A DNA stretch of 31,868 nucleotides, taken from the NCBI GenBank assembly GCA_964386435.1, contig CAYLSV010000041.1, positions 1-31,868 of the forward strand, written 5' to 3'. Under the pieces are notes generated by a model. The model was not told where the DNA came from. It did not search any database and was given only the letters and a program-made list of their open reading frames with translations. Below, one piece after another: positions 1-6,600 of the stretch. The stretch is from CAYLSV01 sp964386435 (GTDB lineage Bacteria > Planctomycetota > Phycisphaerae > Tepidisphaerales > Tepidisphaeraceae). Made by a program: the position numbers and the translations under genes. Within the stretch, counting starts at the first letter, position 1. Every line of letters starts with the position of its first letter.

Positions 1-792
1 CAACACCCGCGCACGCCCGGCGTTTTTGTAGGCAGCGATCCGCGTGTCGCCGTGCCGCTTCGCGAGTTTCCGCCCGTCCGGCCCGATGACCAGCGGCAAG
101 TGCCAGTAGTTAGGAACTTGTTCTCCCCAGCCGAGCATGTTGTATAGATGAATCTGCCGCGGCGTGCTGGCCAGCAGATCGTGGCCGCGGACGACATCCG
201 TCACGCCGGCCGCGGCGTCGTCCACCACCGTCGCCAACTGATAGCTAGCCACTCCTTCGCGCTTCAACAGTGGAAAATCGCCAAGATCGTGTTGCCAATC
301 GAACGCCACCTCGCCGCAGAACCCGTCGGTGAACCGGGCGACGCCCAAAGGTGCGGCCACCCGCGCCGCCGCCTCGCCATCATTACTTGCCTTGGCCTCG
401 GCGAGCGTCGCGAACCGTTGGACCGGCCCCGGATCAAGCGTTGCCCCGTCGGCTGCCCGCCGACCCTTGGCGTCGGCATCGATGTCGGAGCGCGTGCGGA
501 CGTCGGGATACGCAACCCCCGCCGCCAAAAGCCTTTCCGCCGCCGCCCGGTGATCCTTGGTGCGCCGCGATGAGTAGTCCGGCCCATCGTCCCACTCCAG
601 ACCGAGCCACGCCAGATCCTCAATCGCCGACTGGTCCGCGCCTGATTTGAGTCGCGGGCCATCGACGTCATCAATCCGCAGCAACACCCGCCAGCCGCGT
701 TGCCGGGCGAGCAACCAGTTGGCAAGAAACGTGCGAGCGTTCCCCAGGTGCAGCGAGCCGGTCGGCGAAGGGGCAAGGCGGGTCAGCGGCAT
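1..792 (-). CDS. gluQ: Glutamyl-Q tRNA(Asp) synthetase, 3' end cut by window edge
   Basis: A GluRS-like catalytic core without an anticodon-binding domain. In known GluQ enzymes this core activates glutamate and attaches it to queuosine in tRNA(Asp). The reading frame is open through the left edge, giving 264 visible residues; the family is usually about 290-310. The start is the ATG at 790-792, opening MPLTRLAPSPTGSLHLGNAR with the class I HLGN (HIGH-like) signature at residues 15-18. RIDDVDGPR follows near residue 40 and KLAKRHGD (KMSKS-like) near residue 242. The Cys-rich zinc segment usual after the 'YP' motif is replaced by YPDVRTRSD, so no zinc site is visible. No good Shine-Dalgarno sequence precedes the start; a TATAGT -10-like hexamer lies 29 nt upstream on this strand. 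It is transcribed divergently from the gene at 1000. GltX is less likely because of the motif style. Confidence 0.9.
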   Translation of the reverse strand, partial: MPLTRLAPSPTGSLHLGNARTFLANWLLARQRGWRVLLRIDDVDGPRLKSGADQSAIEDLAWLGLEWDDGPDYSSRRTKDHRAAAERLLAAGVAYPDVRTRSDIDADAKGRRAADGATLDPGPVQRFATLAEAKASNDGEAAARVAAPLGVARFTDGFCGEVAFDWQHDLGDFPLLKREGVASYQLATVVDDAAAGVTDVVRGHDLLASTPRQIHLYNMLGWGEQVPNYWHLPLVIGPDGRKLAKRHGDTRIAAYKNAGRARVL

Positions 793-821
793 GAGAAGTT
801 CGCCCGCCCGGAGCGGCACCA

Positions 822-827
822 ACTATA
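822..827 (-). promoter_or_regulatory. Candidate -10 box for gluQ
   Basis: On the minus strand this reads TATAGT, 29 nt before the gluQ start codon, which would give a leader of about 20 nt. I see no convincing -35 hexamer at the right distance, so this is a weak candidate from sequence match alone. Confidence 0.3.
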
Positions 828-866
828 GACGCGGACGACGCCGCCTGACGAGAAGCGCGAACCGAC

Positions 867-894
867 TTGCCAATCGCGGCGACCGTTCTACAGT
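867..894 (+). promoter_or_regulatory. Candidate sigma70-type promoter for the HARE protein gene
   Basis: TTGCCA at 867-872 and TACAGT at 889-894 are separated by 16 nt, close to the housekeeping -35/-10 pattern. Transcription would start near 902 and leave a leader of about 100 nt before the ATG at 1000. The region 793-999 holds no other gene, and this promoter would be divergent from gluQ. It is a sequence match only. Confidence 0.4.
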
Positions 895-999
895 GCCGCC
901 GTCGTTTCCACTGTTGGGAGCGTTCGGCTAGGGACGAGCCGACTCGCATATCGCGGGAGCCGCACCTGATCAGGGGGTGCATCTGAACCGAAACCCAAG

Positions 1000-1440
1000 A
1001 TGGCCAAGAAGTCTACGAAGAAACCCGACGCCGCCGAGGCGGCACCCGTGATGGACATGTCGAGCCTCGATTCCATGTCGATCAGCGATTTGCAAGGCAT
1101 TATTGCAACCCGCAAGAAGCGGCGGAACCAACTGGAGAAACGCCGCGACAAGCTGCGTGCCGACCTCGATGCCGTCGAAGCACAAATCGCCGACATCGAC
1201 GGCTCGGGCGGTCGCGTGACCGGTGGCAAGCGGCCGCGCAATGATCAGGCGTTGCCCGACGTGATCGAGAAGGTCATGAAGCGCCACGGCAAGCACATGC
1301 GTGTTCCGCAGATCGTCGAAGGCGTACAAAGCGAGGGCTACCTCTCCACCAGCAGCAACTTCCGCGGCATTGTCAACCAGACACTGATCAAGGAAGATCG
1401 TTTCAAGAGCGTCGAGCGCGGTGTCTACGGTTTGAAGTAG
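1000..1440 (+). CDS. HARE-HTH-like winged-helix protein with basic coiled coil
   Basis: A 146-residue protein of unknown exact role. Residues 1-20 are Lys/Ala-rich. Residues 28-66 look like a strongly charged coiled coil (runs such as RKKRRNQLEKRRDKL). Residues 84-146 resemble the winged-helix HARE-HTH fold, with the pattern DVIEKVMKRHGKHMRVPQIV, then FRGIVNQTLIKEDRF and a VERGVYGLK ending. Short proteins of this design recur in planctomycetes. The composition suggests a DNA-associated or nucleoid-type protein, which is inference. No Shine-Dalgarno sequence sits at the usual distance before the ATG. The gene stands alone between gluQ, which is divergent, and a hairpin just downstream. Confidence 0.75.
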   Translation: MAKKSTKKPDAAEAAPVMDMSSLDSMSISDLQGIIATRKKRRNQLEKRRDKLRADLDAVEAQIADIDGSGGRVTGGKRPRNDQALPDVIEKVMKRHGKHMRVPQIVEGVQSEGYLSTSSNFRGIVNQTLIKEDRFKSVERGVYGLK

Positions 1441-1467
1441 ATTCGCACGTTCCGCATCGTATCATTG

Positions 1468-1496
1468 ACAGCCGCGGCGTGCTGCATCGCGGCTGT
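1468..1496 (+). terminator. Hairpin after the HARE protein gene
   Basis: ACAGCCGCG (1468-1476) pairs perfectly with CGCGGCTGT (1488-1496) across an 11-nt loop, 27 nt after the stop codon. Only a weak T-rich tail follows, so termination would be partial or Rho-assisted. The rest of 1441-1656 shows no gene; it ends with the ribosome-binding site of the glycosyltransferase. Confidence 0.45.
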
Positions 1497-1656
1497 TGTC
1501 GTGCGCACGTTCTGACGCGTGTTTGCGCGTGCTTCGAGATTTTGCCCGTTCCGCTGCGAGCGACGTAGCCGTAGGCTGCACCGTGCTGTCGGCCCGCTGA
1601 CGTCCGCGGGCCCGAGGATTGCTTGCAGCTGCCGGATGTTCTCAAGGAGGAACGCC

Positions 1657-2946
1657 ATGAGGAGTGACATGCGCCCGAACGTGACAACGATTGATTCCGC
1701 CCCGCCCGCCGATATGCCCCAGAACCCCGCCCACATCGATCGTTTGACTGATTTGTCGCCGGCCTCGGGTGGGGAGCCGCTGCGGGTGATGATGACGACT
1801 GACTGTGTGGGCGGCGTGTGGACGTACGCGCTGCAGCTGGCCGAGGCGCTGCAGGGGCAGGTGAAATTCCTGCTGGCGTCGATGGGGCGGCCGCTGTCGG
1901 AGGATCAGCGGGCGGACGTGGCGGCACTCGACAATGTGTACCTCGTCGAAAGCGACTACAAGCTGGAGTGGCAAGCGAACTGCTGGCGGGACATCGACGA
2001 CGCCGGACGGTGGCTAATGAAGTGGGCGGAGAAGTGGCGGCCGGAGATCGTGCATTTGAACAACTTTTGTCACGGCCACCTGGATTGGGCGGTGCCGACG
2101 CTGATGCTCGGCCATTCTGACGTGCTGAGTTGGCATCTGGCGTGCCGTGGTTGCGAGGTTGATCCGTCGTGGCGGGAGTACGAGAAGCGGGTGCGGGACG
2201 GGCTGCGCGGGGCCGATGTGGTGGCGGCGCCGACGGACGCGATGCGGCGGTCGCTGGTGAAGCATTACGGGCCGCTGCGGCGGACGCGGGTGCTGCCCAA
2301 TGCCCGGTGCGCCAAGAAGTTCCAGCCGGGTGCGAAGCAGGATTATGTGTTCAGCGCGGCCCGGCTGTATGATCCGAGCAAGAACGCCGCGACCCTCGCC
2401 GAGGCGGCGGCGGGGCTGGAGTGGCCGGTGCGGGTGGCGGGTGAGGCGAAGCTACCGGACGGCAGTGGCGAGGTGGATTTGCAGAACGTGGCGTCGCTGG
2501 GGCAGCTGACGCAACAACAAGTGGCCCAGCACATGGCAACGGCGTCCATCTACTGTTTGCCGGCGCGGTACGAGCCCTTTGGTTTGAGCGCGTTGGAGGC
2601 CGGCTTGTCCGGTTGTGCCCTTGTGCTCGGCGAGATTCCATCGTTGCAAGAGGTTTGGGGCGACGCGGCCGAGTTCGTCCCGCCGGAGGACGGCCGGGCC
2701 CTGCGGCGGACGCTGCGGCGGCTGATCCGTGACAAAGACCGCCGGCTGGAACTCGGCCGGAAAGCGCGAGAGCGGGCGCTCATCTACACCGCGGCCCACC
2801 AGGCCGAATCGTACCTCGGCGTCTACCGGCAGCTCGCCCGGCCGGACGAGGTGTGGGAGCCGGCCGCGCCCGACCGTGTGGCCGACCGCCGGCACGCCAT
2901 CGACAGCCAACTCGTCGGCCGCGCACAAGCGGCGACGGCTTCGTAA
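1657..2946 (+). CDS. GT4-type glycosyltransferase (GT-B fold)
   Basis: A 429-residue protein, probably transferring a sugar from a nucleotide-sugar donor to a glycan or lipid acceptor; the substrate cannot be read from the sequence. The N-terminal half opens with LRVMMTTDCVGGVWTYALQL (residues 42-61), the usual GT-B first strand with a Gly-rich loop. The C-terminal half has a FSAARLYDPSKN donor-domain start (232-243). It also has the retaining-GT4 EX7E element, E306 and E314, in EPFGLSALE. The start is the ATG at 1657: AAGGAGG at 1644-1650, with 6-nt spacing, is the best Shine-Dalgarno in this region. The frame is open for 46 more codons upstream, but those are Arg-rich shadow sequence. It overlaps or abuts the next gene, a membrane protein, suggesting cotranscription. 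Confidence 0.85.
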   Translation: MRSDMRPNVTTIDSAPPADMPQNPAHIDRLTDLSPASGGEPLRVMMTTDCVGGVWTYALQLAEALQGQVKFLLASMGRPLSEDQRADVAALDNVYLVESDYKLEWQANCWRDIDDAGRWLMKWAEKWRPEIVHLNNFCHGHLDWAVPTLMLGHSDVLSWHLACRGCEVDPSWREYEKRVRDGLRGADVVAAPTDAMRRSLVKHYGPLRRTRVLPNARCAKKFQPGAKQDYVFSAARLYDPSKNAATLAEAAAGLEWPVRVAGEAKLPDGSGEVDLQNVASLGQLTQQQVAQHMATASIYCLPARYEPFGLSALEAGLSGCALVLGEIPSLQEVWGDAAEFVPPEDGRALRRTLRRLIRDKDRRLELGRKARERALIYTAAHQAESYLGVYRQLARPDEVWEPAAPDRVADRRHAIDSQLVGRAQAATAS

Positions 2947-2956
2947 GCTGCCGCCG

Positions 2957-3682
2957 GTGCCGCGGCCCGAGGCCAACCCGCCGGCGAGTTACCGCCAAAT
3001 CGATCCTGAGCGGCTGCACGTCTCGCTCCGGCGGCTGCGCTGGCGGATTGGTGACCGCTTCCCCGAGGCCGGGCTGTGCAAGGTGGCCTCCGAGATGTTG
3101 GAGGTGGGCGCCGCCGCCCGCGAAACCAGCGAGCGGCTGGGCCGGCCGATCTACTGGCTCAAGGCGCTCGTCTGGCTCATCCTGCTGGGCGTGTTCGGCA
3201 TCGTCATCATCGAGATTTTGATCATCGACAAGTGGGGCACCGTGCCGACGGTCAGCGCGTTCGTGCAACTGCTCGAGCCGACGCTGGGCGCGATCTTCTT
3301 CCTCTCGGCCATCGCCGTCTTCCTGCTGTCGCTGGAGACCAAGCTCAAAAGGAAACGGGCTCTCGACGCGCTGCATGAGCTGCGGGTGCTGGCCCACGTG
3401 GTCGACATGCACCAGCTTACGAAGGACCCGACCGACGAGCACATGGGTGAGAGCCGCATGCCGCCGGACGACCGTCCGCTGACCTCGGCCGAGCTCGTCC
3501 GCTACCTCGACTTCTGCAGCGAACCGTTGAGCCTGATCAGCAAGATGGCCGTCCTGTACGTCCAGCGGTTCCCCGACGATGTTGCCGTGGGCGCGGTCGA
3601 TGAGATCGAGAACCTGACCAACGGGTTGTCCCGGAAGATCTGGCAAAAGATCATGATCGCCCGCAGCGGCCACGGCAACTAG
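2957..3682 (+). CDS. Two-helix membrane protein, unknown function
   Basis: I do not recognise this family. From the GTG at 2957 it is 241 residues. A basic amphipathic N-terminal part comes first, then two hydrophobic segments at about 67-90 (LVWLILLGVFGIVIIEILII) and 105-126 (GAIFFLSAIAVFLLSLE). A charged C-terminal half follows, predicted cytoplasmic. The start is uncertain. An upstream GTG at 2876 is in frame but would overlap the glycosyltransferase by about 70 nt, and the frame is open further back only as shadow sequence. It lies 10 nt after the glycosyltransferase stop and is probably cotranscribed. Its TAG stop shares the tetranucleotide CTAG with the TAG stop of the convergent Uma2 gene (3679-3682). 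Confidence 0.65.
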   Translation: MPRPEANPPASYRQIDPERLHVSLRRLRWRIGDRFPEAGLCKVASEMLEVGAAARETSERLGRPIYWLKALVWLILLGVFGIVIIEILIIDKWGTVPTVSAFVQLLEPTLGAIFFLSAIAVFLLSLETKLKRKRALDALHELRVLAHVVDMHQLTKDPTDEHMGESRMPPDDRPLTSAELVRYLDFCSEPLSLISKMAVLYVQRFPDDVAVGAVDEIENLTNGLSRKIWQKIMIARSGHGN

Positions 3683-4365
3683 TCCGCCGGGTTGTCGCGG
3701 CACCATTGCATGATGTCGGTGATGAGCACGTTCTGGCTTATTCTCGGCCACCGCCGCAACGTGTGAGTTAGAAGATCATGCGGGAAGTCCGGCAGTTCCA
3801 CACTCTGATCCACCGTCTGGTAACGGCCCTTGATCAGACGGGTCACGGTGAGATTCTGATCCCGCCAGATCCAAATCTCCGGTACGCCAAGAGTCGTATA
3901 CACCATAGCCCGTGACGGCTTGGCCGGGCTGATGTCGATTTCAACCGCAAGGTCCGGTGGCGGATCGACCTCCAAATCGATCTCCCGTCCTTCAACGATC
4001 GACGCGCTGCGGATGTAGAACGATTCGTCCGACTCAAGACCCCGATCATCACTTTCACGACCCCAGCGTGAACTCGCCGTGCTGCGGCAAGGCCGGCCCC
4101 GCTCGGCACAGAAGACAGCCACGGCAAGATTGATCAACGTGCTGATCTCCTCATGTTCGGTGCTGGGCAACTCGATCTCCAGAACGCCATGGTTAAACGT
4201 CATCCGCAACGCGGACCAGAGGAAGTGGTCATCGATGGCCACGAACTCGCTGTAGCTGACATTCTGCAGCGTTGTAACGCCGCCCGGATCGGGCAGGCTG
4301 AAGGTGTGGCCAGCGACGGTGTGCGTCGTGACCTTGACCGGCGGAGGTGGAAGAGTCGCGGGCAT
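3679..4365 (-). CDS. Uma2-family protein (PD-(D/E)XK nuclease-like), copy 1
   Basis: A 228-residue Uma2/DUF820 protein. The family has a restriction-endonuclease-like fold and is very numerous in cyanobacteria and planctomycetes; its biological role is unresolved. Visible family features are GLESDESFYI (109-118) and PPDLAVEIDIS with D138 and E142 as likely active-site residues. VYTTLGVPEIWIWR (155-168) is the typical C-terminal strand. No Shine-Dalgarno sequence is seen; TAGGAT lies 6 nt before the ATG on this strand, consistent with a leaderless transcript. It follows the deoxyhypusine-synthase-like gene by 12 nt, so readthrough cotranscription is also possible. Confidence 0.85.
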   Translation of the reverse strand: MPATLPPPPVKVTTHTVAGHTFSLPDPGGVTTLQNVSYSEFVAIDDHFLWSALRMTFNHGVLEIELPSTEHEEISTLINLAVAVFCAERGRPCRSTASSRWGRESDDRGLESDESFYIRSASIVEGREIDLEVDPPPDLAVEIDISPAKPSRAMVYTTLGVPEIWIWRDQNLTVTRLIKGRYQTVDQSVELPDFPHDLLTHTLRRWPRISQNVLITDIMQWCRDNPAD

Positions 4366-4371
4366 CGAACC

Positions 4372-4377
4372 ATCCTA
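4372..4377 (-). promoter_or_regulatory. Candidate -10 box for leaderless Uma2 copy 1
   Basis: TAGGAT on the minus strand, ending 6 nt before the ATG of the Uma2 gene that lacks a ribosome-binding site. It belongs to the recurrent TANNNT pattern described in the findings. Confidence 0.4.
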
Positions 4378-5457
4378 TCACACGCCGACTGGTTGCTTCG
4401 TGTAGAGTTGGTTGAGGCGTTTGCCCTCGCGGGTTTTCCAGTTGCCTTTGTGGTAGGCGTAGCCGGCGATGAGGGGGAAGGCGAGGGTGGCTTCGCTGTA
4501 AACCATTTGTTCGTCGACGGTGTCGACCTTGCCCCAACTGCTGGCTTCTTTGAGGGTGCTGCCGCTGAGGGCACCGTCGCGTTCGTCGGCGACGGTGATC
4601 TGGATGGCGTAGCGGTGCATGGCGGCGTCCTCGCCGAGCAAATCGGCGGCGACGACGATGTCCTGGGCGTAGTTCTTCGGCACGCCGCCGCCGAGCATGA
4701 GCAGGCCGGTGGTGGGGCAGTGCAGCTTGATCTGGGTCAGCTCGTAGAAGTCGGCCGCCGCGTCAAGGCTCATCGCCGGCTCACCGGCCAGCCGCTTCTG
4801 GTGGAGGTACGGCACCAGGCCCAGCCCGGCCGAGCAATCGGCGGCGGCGGGCATGAAAATCGGCACGTCGGCCTGCCACGCCTCATAGATCACGCTCGGC
4901 GACTTCGGGCCGCCAATCGTGTCCAGGTGCTTGCCCATCTCCGCCACGAACTCCCGGCTCGTGTACGGCCGCGGCTCCAAGCCCTCGGCGATTTTCTGGC
5001 ACGTCTCGTCCGTCACCCGCAGCTGCTCTTCATCAATGAACGTGTCGTAAATGCGATCGATCATCAACTCGCGCAAATGGCCGTCGTGCAAGCCGCTCTT
5101 GAAGTCTTCGGGGGCTTTGTAGTGTTGAAAGCCCATCGCCTCGAACAAGTCCTGATCCACGATGTTCGCCCCGGTGCTCACAATGGCGTCGACCATGTTG
5201 TTCTGCACGAGGTCGACGATCACCTGCTTCAGCCCGGCACTGACCATCGACCCGGCGAGGCACAGGATGACGGCGCAGTCGGTATCAGCCAGCATCCGGT
5301 CGTAGATGTCGGCGGCACGGGCCAGATCGCGGCTGCTGAAGGCCATGTGCTTCATCTGGTCGACGAGGCCGGTGACGTCGTGCTGCTTGATGTCGAGGTG
5401 GCGGATCGGTTCAGCGAGAAGCTGGGCCTTGGTCGGCAGGTTTTGGGGCGGGGTCAT
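4378..5457 (-). CDS. Deoxyhypusine-synthase-like protein
   Basis: A 359-residue homologue of deoxyhypusine synthase, the NAD-dependent enzyme that moves the aminobutyl group of spermidine to a lysine. Bacteria lack eIF5A, so the bacterial protein more likely acts in polyamine metabolism, for example homospermidine-type chemistry (inference). Visible features are LCLAGSMVSAGL (65-76), an NAD-site STGAN (94-98) and LMLGGGVPKN (253-262). The SSWGKV segment places the catalytic lysine at K310, matching the VSWGKI lysine of eukaryotic enzymes. The start chosen is the ATG at 5455-5457, giving MTPPQNLPTKAQ. The frame is open 75 codons further, but that part is Arg/Pro-rich shadow of the divergent uracil-DNA glycosylase gene, whose start lies 17 nt away. 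TACTCT lies 7 nt upstream, a weak leaderless -10 candidate. Confidence 0.88.
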   Translation of the reverse strand: MTPPQNLPTKAQLLAEPIRHLDIKQHDVTGLVDQMKHMAFSSRDLARAADIYDRMLADTDCAVILCLAGSMVSAGLKQVIVDLVQNNMVDAIVSTGANIVDQDLFEAMGFQHYKAPEDFKSGLHDGHLRELMIDRIYDTFIDEEQLRVTDETCQKIAEGLEPRPYTSREFVAEMGKHLDTIGGPKSPSVIYEAWQADVPIFMPAAADCSAGLGLVPYLHQKRLAGEPAMSLDAAADFYELTQIKLHCPTTGLLMLGGGVPKNYAQDIVVAADLLGEDAAMHRYAIQITVADERDGALSGSTLKEASSWGKVDTVDEQMVYSEATLAFPLIAGYAYHKGNWKTREGKRLNQLYTKQPVGV

Positions 5458-5463
5458 GGGCGA

Positions 5464-5470
5464 TAGAGTA
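5464..5470. promoter_or_regulatory. Overlapping divergent -10 candidates between DHS-like and UDG genes
   Basis: Only 17 nt separate the two divergent start codons. TAGAGT (5464-5469, plus) ends 5 nt before the UDG ATG. Its overlap partner TACTCT (5465-5470 read on the minus strand) ends 7 nt before the DHS-like ATG. Both genes would then be transcribed without a leader from overlapping core promoters. An AGGA at 5470-5473 lies too close to the UDG ATG for a normal ribosome-binding site. Motif match only. Confidence 0.35.
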
Positions 5471-5474
5471 GGAA

Positions 5475-6308
5475 ATGGCAAGAGACGCGGCGGACATCGT
5501 GGCGGCGCGGCGACGGTTGACGCTGCGAGCGGAGCAGGCTTTCGGTGCAAAGGCCGTGCTAGGCAACTTCGACGCTCCGCCACGGGCGGCCCAAGAGCCG
5601 GCGGCGTCGTCGGCCAAATCCGCTGTCGAGGCTGCGCCGCCGGCGAACCTGTTCGGCGTTGAGGAAAAGGCGGGCGTCGCACCGCCGGCCGCGCCCTTCA
5701 CGAGCGAGCCGTTGCCGCCGGCCGAGCGGTCCGAGCGGTTGAGGGTGCTGGACGAGACGCAGGTGAAAGGCTGCACCAAGTGCCCGCTGCACGAGACGCG
5801 GACGCAAACCGTTTTCGGCGAGGGCGATCCGGCGGCCCGGTTGGTGTTCATCGGCGAGGGACCGGGGCAGAACGAGGATGAGACCGGCCGCCCGTTCGTC
5901 GGCCGGGCGGGCGACTTGCTGAACAAGATGATCGTCGCGATGGGCCTCCGGCGGGAGGACGTGTTCATCGCCAACGTCGTAAAGTGTCGCCCACCAAACA
6001 ACCGCCAGCCGACGGCTGCGGAGACGGCCGCATGCACGCCGTACCTCGTGGAGCAAATGGAGACGATCCGCCCGAAGGTTATCGTGACGCTCGGGCTGCC
6101 CGCCAGCCAGTTCATGCTTGGCAGCAAGTTGCCAATGGCCAAGCTCCGCGGGCAGTGGCACGATTGGCGTGCGATCAAGTTGATGCCGACGTACCACCCG
6201 GCCTACCTGCTGCGGGCGTACACAACGGCAAATAGGCGAAAGGTTTGGGAAGATTTGCAGCAAGTCGCGCAGGAGCTGGGGCTTACGCCGCCGGCCGGGA
6301 AAGGTTAA
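5475..6308 (+). CDS. Family 4 (Fe-S) uracil-DNA glycosylase
   Basis: A 277-residue DNA repair enzyme that excises uracil arising from cytosine deamination. Residues 1-95 form an Ala/Pro-rich, probably flexible extension. The catalytic domain starts at KGCTKCPL. The four cysteines expected to bind the 4Fe-4S cluster are C100, C103, C171 and C187. Motif A is GEGPGQNEDETGRPFVG (127-143) and motif B is PTYHPAYLLR with H241. These place it in the thermostable-type family 4 rather than E. coli Ung (family 1). It is divergent from the DHS-like gene and ends 292 nt before dnaA. Confidence 0.92.
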   Translation: MARDAADIVAARRRLTLRAEQAFGAKAVLGNFDAPPRAAQEPAASSAKSAVEAAPPANLFGVEEKAGVAPPAAPFTSEPLPPAERSERLRVLDETQVKGCTKCPLHETRTQTVFGEGDPAARLVFIGEGPGQNEDETGRPFVGRAGDLLNKMIVAMGLRREDVFIANVVKCRPPNNRQPTAAETAACTPYLVEQMETIRPKVIVTLGLPASQFMLGSKLPMAKLRGQWHDWRAIKLMPTYHPAYLLRAYTTANRRKVWEDLQQVAQELGLTPPAGKG

Positions 6309-6600
6309 CCCGCCCGCAGAAGCCCTTGGGGGCGGGGTGGGGGCGAACGGTGCAAAAATTGCAGGTTCGGCCGCTGGCGAAGTCGATTGGGCTCGGTAGA
6401 CTCGCCGCTCGCACGCGATCGCCCAAGGCGTGCGGCTGGCCCTCGACATGCTGTTTGTCGAGCCGGCCCGCCAACCAATTCCCCGCACCGCTTCGGCCAC
6501 GCCGCGTGGCTGACGATGTGGGTGCGTGCCGAGTTTTCGCTTGGCACGAGCTGCGTGAAGGACTGCCGGTTGCCGCCGGCCCATCGAGGAGTTTTTGCCG
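6309..6600 (+). promoter_or_regulatory. Non-coding dnaA leader region with four inverted repeats
   Basis: There is no convincing gene here. CCCGCCC (6309-6315) can pair with GGGCGGG (6330-6336) right after the UDG stop, without a T-tract. TGCAA-AAA-TTGCA is an interrupted palindrome at 6351-6363. CGCACGC (6410-6416) pairs with GCGTGCG (6428-6434). CTCGACA (6442-6448) pairs with TGTCGAG (6456-6462). The region ends with AGGAG at 6587-6591, 9 nt before the dnaA ATG. I looked for DnaA boxes of the TTATCCACA type and found none, so this is not an obvious origin. Regulation of dnaA by these repeats is only a possibility. Confidence 0.4.

Noticed and set aside
1465..1470. Perfect TTGACA as a -35 box for the glycosyltransferase
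   Set aside because: No -10-like hexamer lies 15-19 nt downstream, and the sequence forms part of the hairpin after the previous gene.
3394..3406. CACGTG hexamer in the membrane protein gene as a second parS
   Set aside because: The flanks do not match TGTT/AACA; only the central six bases agree.
2780..3751. 323-codon open frame on the minus strand opposite the two-helix membrane protein
   Set aside because: The plus-strand frame has two clear hydrophobic helices, while the minus frame is rich in His/Arg/Asp/Gln without any motif. The plus gene itself is only moderately certain.
4153..5466. 437-codon open frame on the plus strand
   Set aside because: It is antisense to the deoxyhypusine-synthase-like gene, whose catalytic motifs are intact.
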